From: Deltaproteobacteria bacterium
Lineage (GTDB): Bacteria; Myxococcota_A; UBA796; UBA2385
Assembly (NCBI GenBank): GCA_016845285.1
Contig: JAERSX010000259.1
Span: forward strand, 1-6,234
Length of the DNA: 6,234 bases
Reading direction: 5' to 3'
The position numbers and the translations under genes are program-made. Below are positions 1 to 5,841 of this stretch, one piece after another (within the stretch, counting starts at the first letter, position 1; each line of letters begins with the position of its first letter). Below the pieces are notes generated by a model. It worked only from the letters and a program-made list of their open reading frames with translations. It was not told where the DNA came from and did not search any database.

Positions 1-1
1 C

Positions 2-1282
2 ATCGACTCGCCAGAGGTCTGCGCTGACTTCTACGACGAGTGGGAGCAGATGTTCGAGGGGGTCTACGGCAACAACAAGCTCGAGATCGACAACGGGCGG
101 ATCTACGAGGTGGGCGACACCACCGTGGAGGTCTGGTTCGGTCCCAACGAAGACGTCATGGGTCGCATCCTCGAGACCGTGGACAGCGCCCAGGAGTCGC
201 TGCGCTTCACCATCTTCGCCTTCACCAAGGACCAGGTGGGCAGCGCCTTCATCCGCAAGCAGGAAGAGTTCGACGAGTGGGACCTGGCCGACGGCGTCGA
301 CCTGGAGACCGACTTCCGCGACCGCCGCCAGGTCACCGGCGTGGTCGACCGCTCCCAGCTCCACAGCAACGGGCAGTACCACGAGGTCTACCGGCTGCTG
401 AGCGCTGGGATCGACATGCGCCTGGACGGCAACGACAACTCCAAGCAGCCCGGCGACTACCAGGCCGGCGGAGGCCGTCTCCACAGCAAGACCATGGTCA
501 TCGACGCCTTCGGCGAGGAGCCCAAGGTCATGACGGGCTCCTTCAACTGGTCCAGCTCGGCCACCATCAGCAACGACGAGTTCATGCTGGTGCTGCACGG
601 CGAGCGGGTGGCCCGGGAATACGACGCCTACTTCGAGGACCTCTGGGCCGACGGCAAGCACTTCGGTGAAGACCGCATCGGTGAGAACGGCTTGGAGACC
701 GGAGACCTCGTGATCAACGAGGTGATGTGGTACGGCGGTCACTCCGGAGACGAGGAGGGCTTCGACGAGTTCATCGAGCTCCGCAACCTCACCGACCAGC
801 CCATCCAGCTGGACATGTGGCAGATCAGCAACCCGGACGACTTCGTGGTGGGGATCCCACCGGGCAGCACCGTGGGCGCCGACGAGACCTTCCTCATCGT
901 CGATCACACCCGTGAGCCCTACGAAGACGGCGTGCCCCAGGACGAGGGCTCGGCGTACACGACCGGCGACTACGTGGTCAACACCTTCAACGACACACGT
1001 CAGGCCCGGCTCTACCTCAAGGATGGTTCACTCGAGCTCATCCTGAGAGACCCGGCAGGCGTCGAGATGGACCGCGCAGGCGATGGTGGCGCGGCCTTCG
1101 AAGGAGGGCCCGAAGACAACGGGACCATCCACAGCATGGAGCGCCGGGCCGATCCAGGCGACGGCAGTGACCCCGGCAGCTGGTACACCTGCACGGCCGA
1201 CGAGGGTGGGTCCAAGGTACACCCCCACTACCGCGACGAGATCATCGCGACCCCCGGAGAGACGAACTCCGAGGAGCCCTGA
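2..1282 (+). CDS. PLD-superfamily phosphodiesterase/nuclease with C-terminal lamin-tail domain (5' partial)
   Basis: The frame is open from the window edge, so the true start lies upstream; the ATG at 50 is internal. Numbering the 426 visible residues from base 2, residues 1-22 resemble the tail of a preceding PLD half (Asp/Glu-Phe-Tyr, Glu-Trp-Glu-Gln-Met-Phe). Residues 43-220 form one PLD half: a VEVWFGP strand, a helix ending in AQESLRFTIFAF, then the HxK(x4)D motif HSKTMVID (H161, K163, D168) and GSFNWSSS (179-186). PLD-superfamily enzymes pair two such halves and cleave phosphodiester bonds through a phospho-histidine; the other half is probably upstream. Residues 235 to about 420 fit a lamin-tail domain: LVINEVMW, then DEFIELRNLTDQPI, and an end (TPGETNS) like the usual GTPGAPN. 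LTDs on bacterial hydrolases usually mark exported proteins, but no signal peptide is visible here. Substrate (nucleic acid or phospholipid) cannot be decided. The stop is TGA. Confidence 0.88.
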   Translation: MDSPEVCADFYDEWEQMFEGVYGNNKLEIDNGRIYEVGDTTVEVWFGPNEDVMGRILETVDSAQESLRFTIFAFTKDQVGSAFIRKQEEFDEWDLADGVDLETDFRDRRQVTGVVDRSQLHSNGQYHEVYRLLSAGIDMRLDGNDNSKQPGDYQAGGGRLHSKTMVIDAFGEEPKVMTGSFNWSSSATISNDEFMLVLHGERVAREYDAYFEDLWADGKHFGEDRIGENGLETGDLVINEVMWYGGHSGDEEGFDEFIELRNLTDQPIQLDMWQISNPDDFVVGIPPGSTVGADETFLIVDHTREPYEDGVPQDEGSAYTTGDYVVNTFNDTRQARLYLKDGSLELILRDPAGVEMDRAGDGGAAFEGGPEDNGTIHSMERRADPGDGSDPGSWYTCTADEGGSKVHPHYRDEIIATPGETNSEEP

Positions 1283-1298
1283 GCGTGTACCAAGTCAT

Positions 1299-1320
1299 GC
1301 CGTGCTCGGCCCAGCGTGGC
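1299..1320 (+). terminator. possible hairpin terminator after the PLD-LTD gene
   Basis: Seventeen bases after the PLD-LTD stop, GCCGTGCT and AGCGTGGC can pair as an 8-bp stem (two of the pairs G-U) around a 6-base loop. No T-tract follows, so it is at best a weak or factor-assisted terminator. Position and stem are seen directly; function is inferred. Confidence 0.25.
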
Positions 1321-1484
1321 TGCGCTCGCTCATCACGGGAAGCGCCGGCACCCGGGAGCAGGCACCGACCGAGGTCGAGGCACACGGAGGCTCCCCCGGT
1401 CATCGCACGCCAAGTGTCGGTCAACGTCACCTGAGAAGTGGCCTCCACCAGAGCGCCTGATCTACCCTCCGTTCAGAACTCAGC
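1321..1484 (+). promoter_or_regulatory. gap upstream of the CNBD-EEP operon, presumed promoter region
   Basis: This stretch separates the PLD-LTD gene from the four-gene run and is the only gap on the left large enough for a promoter. I found no convincing -35/-10 pair. A short palindrome, GTTC-A-GAAC at 1471-1479, lies just upstream of the ribosome binding site but is too short to assign to a regulator. The presence of a promoter is inferred only from gene spacing. Confidence 0.3.
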
Positions 1485-1488
1485 AGGA
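1485..1488 (+). promoter_or_regulatory. ribosome binding site favouring the TTG start at 1495
   Basis: AGGA lies six bases before TTG 1495. The competing in-frame GTG at 1438 has only a weak GAGAAG directly before it. The 19 extra residues it would add look like unstructured non-coding translation, so TTG is preferred. Confidence 0.5.
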
Positions 1489-1494
1489 CGTACA

Positions 1495-2031
1495 TTGGAC
1501 GCCATCGACGCTCTGTCCGGGATCCCTCTGTTCCAGAAGGTGCCCCGCACCGCCCTCCATGAACTGACCATCCTCGCCCCCGTCGTGGAGTTCGCCGAGG
1601 GCCACGTCGTCTTCCACCAGGGGTGGGCGGCGAGCGTCTCGTTGCTCGTCCTGCGCGGACAGCTCGTGGCCCGCGTCGCACACGAAGGCACGGAGCGTGA
1701 TGTCGGAGAGATTGGGCCAGGCGAGATCATCGGTGAGCAGGCTCTCTTCGTGCCCGGTGGCCAACGCTCTGCATCCGTGATCGCCAAGAGCCCGTGCACC
1801 TGCCTGCTCCTCGAGCCCGGAAAGTGGGAAAAATACAGCGACAATCCCGCCATGGTGGCCCTGGAGCGCCATCTGTTGGAGACCCTGGCCCGACGCATTC
1901 GAAGAACCAACGCGGTCATCCGGGAGGCCTGGAGTGTCGAGCGGGACCACAGTGCGTCCGGCGCCGACCAAGGTCGGCGCAGCGTGTTGCGGCGATGGTT
2001 CCCCAACCTCTTCGGCGAGGAGCGAACATGA
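1495..2031 (+). CDS. cyclic-nucleotide-binding-domain protein (CNBD, no HTH)
   Basis: A 178-residue protein if started at TTG 1495 (197 residues from GTG 1438). From TTG it begins like typical CNBD proteins, with IPLFQKVP at 10-17. The beta-roll follows, with FAEGHVVFHQG at 33-43 and LVLRGQLVARV at 51-61. The phosphate-binding cassette is at about 76-95: GEIIGEQALF, then QRSASV. The Glu (E81) and Arg (R91) that bind the ribose and cyclic phosphate in CAP/PKA-type domains are both present, so nucleotide binding is plausible. Helix 119-145 is the C-helix. The basic tail (161-178, with RRSVLRRWFPNLF) is too short for a CRP-type winged helix, so this is not a CRP/FNR transcription factor. No signal peptide is seen, so it should be cytosolic. 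Its TGA overlaps the next gene's ATG (ATGA). It probably senses or scaffolds; the output is unknown. Confidence 0.85.
   Translation: MDAIDALSGIPLFQKVPRTALHELTILAPVVEFAEGHVVFHQGWAASVSLLVLRGQLVARVAHEGTERDVGEIGPGEIIGEQALFVPGGQRSASVIAKSPCTCLLLEPGKWEKYSDNPAMVALERHLLETLARRIRRTNAVIREAWSVERDHSASGADQGRRSVLRRWFPNLFGEERT
2017..2022 (+). promoter_or_regulatory. Shine-Dalgarno for the second CNBD gene
   Basis: GAGGAG lies five bases upstream of ATG 2028, within the end of the preceding gene. It fixes this start over the in-frame upstream ATG at 1794 and supports translational coupling of the two CNBD genes. Confidence 0.7.
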
Positions 2032-2711
2032 CCGAGCTCATCAGCGCGTCCAGAGCCTACCTGCAGCGAAACCCCGTTCGCGGCGTAGCTGCCGAAGCCC
2101 TGGCCGAGGCCTTCGGCCGCACGGCGCTGTTGCGCTACGGCGACCGCCACATCATCTGCGCGGAGAACGAGCCTGGGGATGCCATGTACTTCCTGCTCGA
2201 GGGCAAGGTCAGGGTCCGGCGCAAGGACAGCCGCGGCAAGCCACGTGATCTGGCCACGGTGGAGGCGCCCGCTCTCATCGGTCACATGTCCCTCATCGAC
2301 GACAGCCTCCGGAGCGCATCGTGCCTGTGCGAGGGCAGAGCCGTCGTGGCCACCCTCGGCATCGACCGCTACCGGGAGCTCATGGAAGAGAGCACCCCCG
2401 CCGGCGCTGCCCTGCGCCGCGTGCTCTGTGCCAGCATGGCTCGCCAGCTCGTGAGCGCCAACCACGGGATCCGCGAGCTGATTCAACGTGCAAGCGCGCC
2501 AACCACATCGCCGACGACCCACCGGCCTCCTGTCCCCAGAGCGGCCCACTCCACCACCTTGACCGGTGATCGCGATGTGAGCGACGCCGAGCTCCTCCGC
2601 ATCGCCAACGTCCTGGAGGGCTGGCAGCTCAACGCCACGACAGCCGACGTGAGCAAGATGCAGGTCGTGCACAGCGACGCCGACCTGCGACGCACCACGC
2701 CCCGGAAGTGA
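2028..2711 (+). CDS. second cyclic-nucleotide-binding-domain protein, degenerate phosphate-binding cassette
   Basis: A 227-residue protein starting at ATG 2028, which overlaps the previous stop by four bases and has a strong Shine-Dalgarno. The CNBD spans roughly 15-150: LLRYGDRHIICAENEPGD at 34-51, MYFLLEGKVRVRRKD at 53-67, the cassette at about 82-99 (LIGHMSLIDDSLRSAS), and a C-helix at 124-153. The Arg (R95) is kept, but the usual cassette Glu after Gly is His (H86), so canonical cAMP/cGMP binding may be lost or changed. A Thr/Pro-rich linker (156-180) leads to a C-terminal segment (about 184-222) with a helix SDAELLRIANVLEGWQL that I do not recognise. There is no helix-turn-helix and no signal peptide, so it is predicted cytosolic. 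It could pair with the upstream CNBD protein. Its TGA overlaps the next gene's ATG by one base. Confidence 0.82.
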   Translation: MTELISASRAYLQRNPVRGVAAEALAEAFGRTALLRYGDRHIICAENEPGDAMYFLLEGKVRVRRKDSRGKPRDLATVEAPALIGHMSLIDDSLRSASCLCEGRAVVATLGIDRYRELMEESTPAGAALRRVLCASMARQLVSANHGIRELIQRASAPTTSPTTHRPPVPRAAHSTTLTGDRDVSDAELLRIANVLEGWQLNATTADVSKMQVVHSDADLRRTTPRK

Positions 2712-3634
2712 TGGGGTTGCGCCCTCACCTCGTGATCCTCTGCACCATGGCCTGCACCGGTGCACCCGAGCAGAGCGGCTACGTGCCCGACGCCGTCGAC
2801 AGCGGCATCACTCCACCGGAGCAGATCCGGCTGGGTACCTTCAACATGGAGTGGTTCGCCGGCGACTACGAAGAGCGGAACGCCGTGGACTACGAGATGA
2901 TGGCGCAGATGATCGTGGAGCTGGAGCCCACGCTCCTCGGCCTGCAGGAGATCAAGAACGAGCGCGCCCTGGACGCCCTGTACGACCACGGACTCCCCAC
3001 ACGCTTCGTGGCCGAGGTGAGCTCGGACGGATGGGACCTACGGCCCGTGCTCCTCTATGACAGCGAGGTGCTCACCCTGTCACGGGTGCTGGAGGTGGAG
3101 GTCTACGAGGAGGGATTCCGCGACGTGCTCACCGCCAAGGTGGGCGTCCGTGGCTCCGAGATGGAGCTGGTCGTGGGCACCCTGCACTTCGCGAGCGAGT
3201 ACAGCGACGAGAACACGGTGATCCGCGCGCGCGAGGTCCTGGGCCTCCAGACATACATCGCCGAGGAGCTGACCTCCGACTACGGCGAAAGCGCCGAGCT
3301 CTTCGCCTTCGTGGGTGACTACAACGACACCTTCGAGGGCATCGAGACCGAGTTCCCGACCCTACAGCCCTTGCTCGATGACCCCAGCCTGGCCTTCGCC
3401 ACCCACAACACCAGCGACTTCACGCAGATCAGCTACCGCTCCAAGATCGATCACCTGCTGCTGAGCACGTCACTGGCAGACCGCTGGACCGGCCGCGACG
3501 ACCTGGAGGACGGCTGCCGGGTGTTCGCCCACGACGAGCATGAGCTCTACGGTACCTACGAGGGGGGGGCCAGCCGCTTCCCCAGCATCAGCGACCACCG
3601 TCCAGTGCTCATCGACCTCGAAGTGTCGCCGTAG
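2711..3634 (+). CDS. EEP (DNase I-like) superfamily phosphodiesterase, putative lipoprotein
   Basis: A 307-residue protein. ATG 2711 overlaps the previous stop (TGATG); GTG 2708 is an in-frame alternative adding one residue. The N-terminus MGLRPHLVILCTMAC resembles a short lipoprotein signal with C15 as lipid site, though the lipobox (TMAC) is imperfect. The EEP fold starts at about residue 38 with the family residues visible: TFNMEW (N45), LQEI (E80), TLHFAS (H159), GDYND (D203, N205), SKIDH (D247) and SISDHRPV (D295, H296). The active site therefore looks complete for metal-dependent phosphodiester or phosphomonoester hydrolysis. Whether the substrate is DNA/RNA, a phospholipid or a phosphorylated sugar is not evident. 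The next gene is a paralogue. C269 is the only cysteine in the predicted mature chain. A run of eight G lies at 3562-3569, shortly before the SDHRPV motif. Confidence 0.88.
   Translation: MGLRPHLVILCTMACTGAPEQSGYVPDAVDSGITPPEQIRLGTFNMEWFAGDYEERNAVDYEMMAQMIVELEPTLLGLQEIKNERALDALYDHGLPTRFVAEVSSDGWDLRPVLLYDSEVLTLSRVLEVEVYEEGFRDVLTAKVGVRGSEMELVVGTLHFASEYSDENTVIRAREVLGLQTYIAEELTSDYGESAELFAFVGDYNDTFEGIETEFPTLQPLLDDPSLAFATHNTSDFTQISYRSKIDHLLLSTSLADRWTGRDDLEDGCRVFAHDEHELYGTYEGGASRFPSISDHRPVLIDLEVSP
3562..3569 (+). repeat. G8 homopolymer inside the first EEP gene
   Basis: Eight consecutive G fall within the codons for Glu-Gly-Gly-Ala (residues 284-287). A one-base change would move the frame ahead of the catalytic SDHRPV motif. 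The paralogue encodes the same Tyr-Glu-Gly-Gly with broken-up codons and has no such run. Confidence 0.9.
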
Positions 3635-3670
3635 TCACACGAGCCACGTCCTGGCCGGCTATGAAGCACC

Positions 3671-4621
3671 ATGGCCCCGCACATCTCGACCCTGGCCCTC
3701 GCGCTGCTCCTCGGCTGCACGCCCACTGTCGACGACGACGACGACGGGTATGCCGGCGGCGAGCGCCCCACCGACGACACCGGCGAGCCCGACGTCTACG
3801 ACGGCCCCGTGCTTCGGGTGGGCACCTTCAACATCGAGTGGCTGCGCGACTACTACCTGTACCGCAACGCCACCGACTACGAGATGGTGGCAGCCCTCCT
3901 CAACGAGCTGGAGCCCGACGTCTTCGGCCTCCAGGAGATCGAGGGTGATGGCGCAATCGAGTTCCTCTACGAGCACGGGCTCGACGAGAAGTACAAGGCC
4001 GAGATCGGTCGCGAAGGCGACGTGCAGCGCACCGCCATCCTCTGGAACGACGAGCGCGTCCGCGTGAGCAACCAGCAAGACGTCGACATCAGCCCCAGCG
4101 GCTTCCGCGATCTGAACGCGGCCCGTGTCGAGGTGCGCGACCACGACCTGTCCTTCGTGTTCGCCACGCTCCATCTGGCGAGTGCCTACGACGAGGACAA
4201 CGTCGAGGTGCGTGAGGACGAGGTGCTCAAGCTGCACACCTGGATGCGCGGTGACATGCACGACACCTACGGCGACGACGCCGAGCGCGTCGTGGTCGCC
4301 GGAGACTTCAACGACACCTTCTCCGGCGAGGATGGTGTCGACGTGCTCCAGCCTCTCGAGGACGACGACGATCTCGTCTTCGCGACCCGGAACACCATCA
4401 CCTACACGCAGACCAGCTTTCGCTCGAAGATCGACCACGTGGTCCTCGACCAGGACCTCGCCGACCGTTGGCTGGGTGCCGACGACGACGAAGAAGGCTG
4501 CCTGGTGTTCGCCCACGATCACACCGCCCCGTACAGCAACTACGAGGGTGGCTACGACGACGAACAGAACATCAGCGACCACCGGCCGGTCTTCGTGGAG
4601 CTGGCCCTCGAAGATCGCTGA
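3671..4621 (+). CDS. EEP (DNase I-like) superfamily phosphodiesterase, lipoprotein, paralogue of the preceding gene
   Basis: A 316-residue protein starting at ATG 3671, with a weak GAAG upstream. The N-terminus has a clear lipoprotein signal: hydrophobic LALALLLGC with lipobox L-L-G-C16. It is followed by a five-Asp run (21-25) and a linker with DDTGEP (to about 46). Thr at +2 rather than Asp suggests outer-membrane sorting by E. coli rules. EEP residues are all present: TFNIEW (N54), LQEI (E89), TLHLAS (H168), GDFND (D212, N214), SKIDH (D255) and ISDHRPV (D303, H304). The chain aligns along its length with the upstream EEP protein, including RNA-DYEM, ELEP, LADRW, DD-E-GC and VFAHD, so the pair arose by tandem duplication and has diverged considerably. 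It is very acidic (EDDDDL at 230-235, DDDEE at 271-275). It is likely the last gene of the operon; the next gene is convergent. Substrate unknown. Confidence 0.9.
   Translation: MAPHISTLALALLLGCTPTVDDDDDGYAGGERPTDDTGEPDVYDGPVLRVGTFNIEWLRDYYLYRNATDYEMVAALLNELEPDVFGLQEIEGDGAIEFLYEHGLDEKYKAEIGREGDVQRTAILWNDERVRVSNQQDVDISPSGFRDLNAARVEVRDHDLSFVFATLHLASAYDEDNVEVREDEVLKLHTWMRGDMHDTYGDDAERVVVAGDFNDTFSGEDGVDVLQPLEDDDDLVFATRNTITYTQTSFRSKIDHVVLDQDLADRWLGADDDEEGCLVFAHDHTAPYSNYEGGYDDEQNISDHRPVFVELALEDR
3731..3745 (+). repeat. (GAC)5 trinucleotide repeat encoding Asp5
   Basis: Five perfect GAC codons lie just after the lipid-attachment cysteine of the second EEP protein. They extend the acidic linker between the membrane anchor and the enzyme domain. 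Repeat length could vary by whole codons without breaking the frame. Confidence 0.9.
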
Positions 4622-4633
4622 AGGTGGTCAGAG

Positions 4634-4675
4634 GTCTGGTGGCCCAAGGGGCACACCGATCACCCAGGACCAGAC
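4634..4675. terminator. inverted repeat between convergent genes, possible bidirectional terminator
   Basis: GTCTGGT (4634-4640) is an exact inverted copy of ACCAGAC (4669-4675), in the 75-base gap where the second EEP gene and the - strand lipoprotein gene meet tail to tail. The 28-base loop is long and there is no T-tract. The repeat is seen; a terminator role is inferred mainly from position. Confidence 0.25.
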
Positions 4676-4696
4676 AGCACGCCGCCCCCAGAGCAC

Positions 4697-5026
4697 CTAG
4701 CGGGTCTCGATGAACTGTCCGGTGTCGTCGTAGCCGCCGTCGTCACCCCCACCGCTGTCTTCGCCGGGGATGCTGTCACCCTGGCCATACTCTCCGTCGG
4801 CCACGCAGGCCCAGTAGCCGTTGCTGTAGTGGCTTCCCAGCTCGACCTCGCAGATGCCGACCCAGTAGACGTAGCGGGTGTCGTGCTCCTTGCCGGCCTG
4901 GCACTCCGAGTAGCCGGTGACGTACAGCTCCCCCATTCCGCAATCGCCGATGCTGCCGATGCTCCAGCCACAGCCTGAGAGAAACCCCACGATCACGCCG
5001 AGCTGCACGATGTCCTGGACACTCAT
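4697..5026 (-). CDS. small cysteine-containing putative lipoprotein of unknown function
   Basis: A 109-residue protein starting at the ATG whose complement is 5024-5026. An upstream in-frame ATG at 5083 would give 128 residues, but GGGGGAG lies eight bases before the shorter start. That start also places a lipoprotein signal at the N-terminus: MSVQDIVQLGVIVGFLSGC, with C19 as lipid site. The n-region lacks a basic residue, so the signal is not ideal. The mature part has four more cysteines (C29, C42, C59, C74), enough for two disulfides. It is rich in Gly, Tyr and Trp, with local echoes such as ELYVTGYSECQAG and ELGSHYSNGYWACVADG that may be two copies of a small beta unit. The tail (84-103) is Gly/Asp-rich and probably disordered. 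I recognise no family. It is convergent with the EEP gene and divergent from the 5137 gene, so it is its own transcription unit. Confidence 0.7.
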   Translation of the reverse strand: MSVQDIVQLGVIVGFLSGCGWSIGSIGDCGMGELYVTGYSECQAGKEHDTRYVYWVGICEVELGSHYSNGYWACVADGEYGQGDSIPGEDSGGGDDGGYDDTGQFIETR

Positions 5027-5034
5027 CAAGGTAG

Positions 5035-5041
5035 CTCCCCC
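5035..5041 (-). promoter_or_regulatory. Shine-Dalgarno deciding the start of the small lipoprotein
   Basis: On the - strand this reads GGGGGAG, with GGAG eight bases before the ATG at 5026. It favours this start over the in-frame ATG at 5083. Confidence 0.6.
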
Positions 5042-5136
5042 GTCGTAGGCGGGTACGGTCCCGCACTGGATCGCATCGTACACCAGCCCACAGAGCCCCC
5101 TGTTGGGCGGGCTATGCTCGGTACCTCGGACGGCCC
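5042..5136. promoter_or_regulatory. divergent intergenic region, presumed to hold promoters for both flanking genes
   Basis: The - strand lipoprotein gene and the + strand membrane-protein gene start here back to back, so promoters in both directions are expected. On the + strand TATGCT (5112-5117) could be a -10 box 19 bases before ATG 5137. On the - strand TACGAT (5080 to 5075) is a weaker candidate. Neither has a recognisable -35 partner at the usual spacing. Confidence 0.35.
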
Positions 5137-5841
5137 ATGCCAGACCTCGAAGTGGTCATGCTCACCGAGCGCTCACTCGCGACGGTGGACGCCAAGGCAC
5201 CCGCTCGACTCTGGCACGAGCGCCTGCTGGGACTCGGACTGCTGCGGGTCCCCGACGCGGCGTTGCTGCACGACCCAGACGGTCCGGGGCCCCTCCTGGC
5301 CGCCCTGCAGCTGGCCCTGGCCGATCTCGAGGAAGCCGAGGAGGAGCTGCGGCTGGCGCGAACGCCTGATCCCTTCCGCACCGGCACACCACCTCCGCCC
5401 GTCTTCATCGCACCGCTCGTGTTCTTCGGACTGCTCGCGCTCTTCAGCGGCTTCTGGACTGCGCTCGTCGTGACCCTGATGGTGTCAGCCGCAGTCGCCA
5501 TCGCCGGGCTCATCCGCCTGTGGACCATCGAAGACCGCGCCCGTAAGGAACGCCTCGCCGCGGCCGAGGTCGACATCGTCGACAAGCGCACCGCTCTACA
5601 TACGGCACGCCAATCCCTCTTCGCCGAGAGCTTCGTGCTCCGACTGGGCAGGCGGCTGGTGTTCCGTGTGCCCGCCCGAGAGCACATCGTCATGGAGCGG
5701 GACCGCTGCGTGCCTGGAACCCCCGAGCGCATGGCGCAGGCTGCCAGGCTCGCCGCCCTCGACGAGCGCATCGCCGCCCACCACACCTCGCCACCCGAGA
5801 CCTGGTCGGCCGAGGGCCTGCTTCCGCCGGAGAACCCGTGA
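5137..5841 (+). CDS. membrane protein with two transmembrane segments, unknown function
   Basis: A 234-residue protein starting at ATG 5137; the ATG at 5158 (residue 8) is an alternative and neither has a strong ribosome binding site. Layout: a soluble N-terminal part; an acidic, probably coiled-coil helix at about 53-76 (LADLEEAEEELRLA); a Pro-rich turn at 82-88; and two close hydrophobic segments at about 89-104 and 107-127 forming a hairpin. A charged helix at about 132-165 (IEDRARKERLAAAEVDI) and a soluble C-terminal part with LGRRLVFRVPAREHIVM at 170-186 follow. No signal peptide is seen, so both ends probably face the cytoplasm. I recognise no enzyme motif or family. The last four bases overlap the next gene (GTGA), which suggests translational coupling and a shared task with the exported propeller protein. 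Gene reality rests on the long open frame, the coherent hydrophobicity pattern and the overlap. Confidence 0.72.
   Translation: MPDLEVVMLTERSLATVDAKAPARLWHERLLGLGLLRVPDAALLHDPDGPGPLLAALQLALADLEEAEEELRLARTPDPFRTGTPPPPVFIAPLVFFGLLALFSGFWTALVVTLMVSAAVAIAGLIRLWTIEDRARKERLAAAEVDIVDKRTALHTARQSLFAESFVLRLGRRLVFRVPAREHIVMERDRCVPGTPERMAQAARLAALDERIAAHHTSPPETWSAEGLLPPENP
5829..5832 (+). promoter_or_regulatory. Shine-Dalgarno for the GTG start at 5838
   Basis: GGAG lies five bases upstream of GTG 5838, inside the end of the preceding gene. It supports the GTGA-overlap start rather than the in-frame ATG at 5853. Confidence 0.55.

Noticed and set aside
40..669. 209-codon + frame overlapping the PLD domain
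   Set aside because: Arg/Gly/Pro-rich out-of-frame translation of the PLD-LTD gene with no domain features.
1471..1479. GTTC-A-GAAC palindrome, considered as a LexA- or CRP-like operator
   Set aside because: Arms of four bases with a one-base centre do not match known LexA spacings, and such short palindromes are common by chance.
1473..2765. 430-codon open frame on the - strand across both CNBD genes
   Set aside because: Antisense shadow of high-GC coding sequence; the + strand has clear CNBD motifs, overlapping starts and ribosome binding sites, while the - strand translation is Arg/Gly/Ala-rich with no domain.
3632..3664. Possible readthrough fusion of the two EEP genes, which lie in the same reading frame
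   Set aside because: The TAG at 3632-3634 is followed in frame by TGA at 3662-3664 before the second start, so two stops separate them.
3659..4582. 307-codon open frame on the - strand, Val/Leu-rich and membrane-like in appearance
   Set aside because: It is the complement of the GAC/GAG-rich second EEP gene, which naturally reads as GTC/CTC (Val/Leu). The + strand has all EEP catalytic motifs.
5083..5083. Longer start for the - strand lipoprotein gene (128 residues)
   Set aside because: It would place 19 extra residues before the signal sequence and lacks the good Shine-Dalgarno found at the 5026 start.
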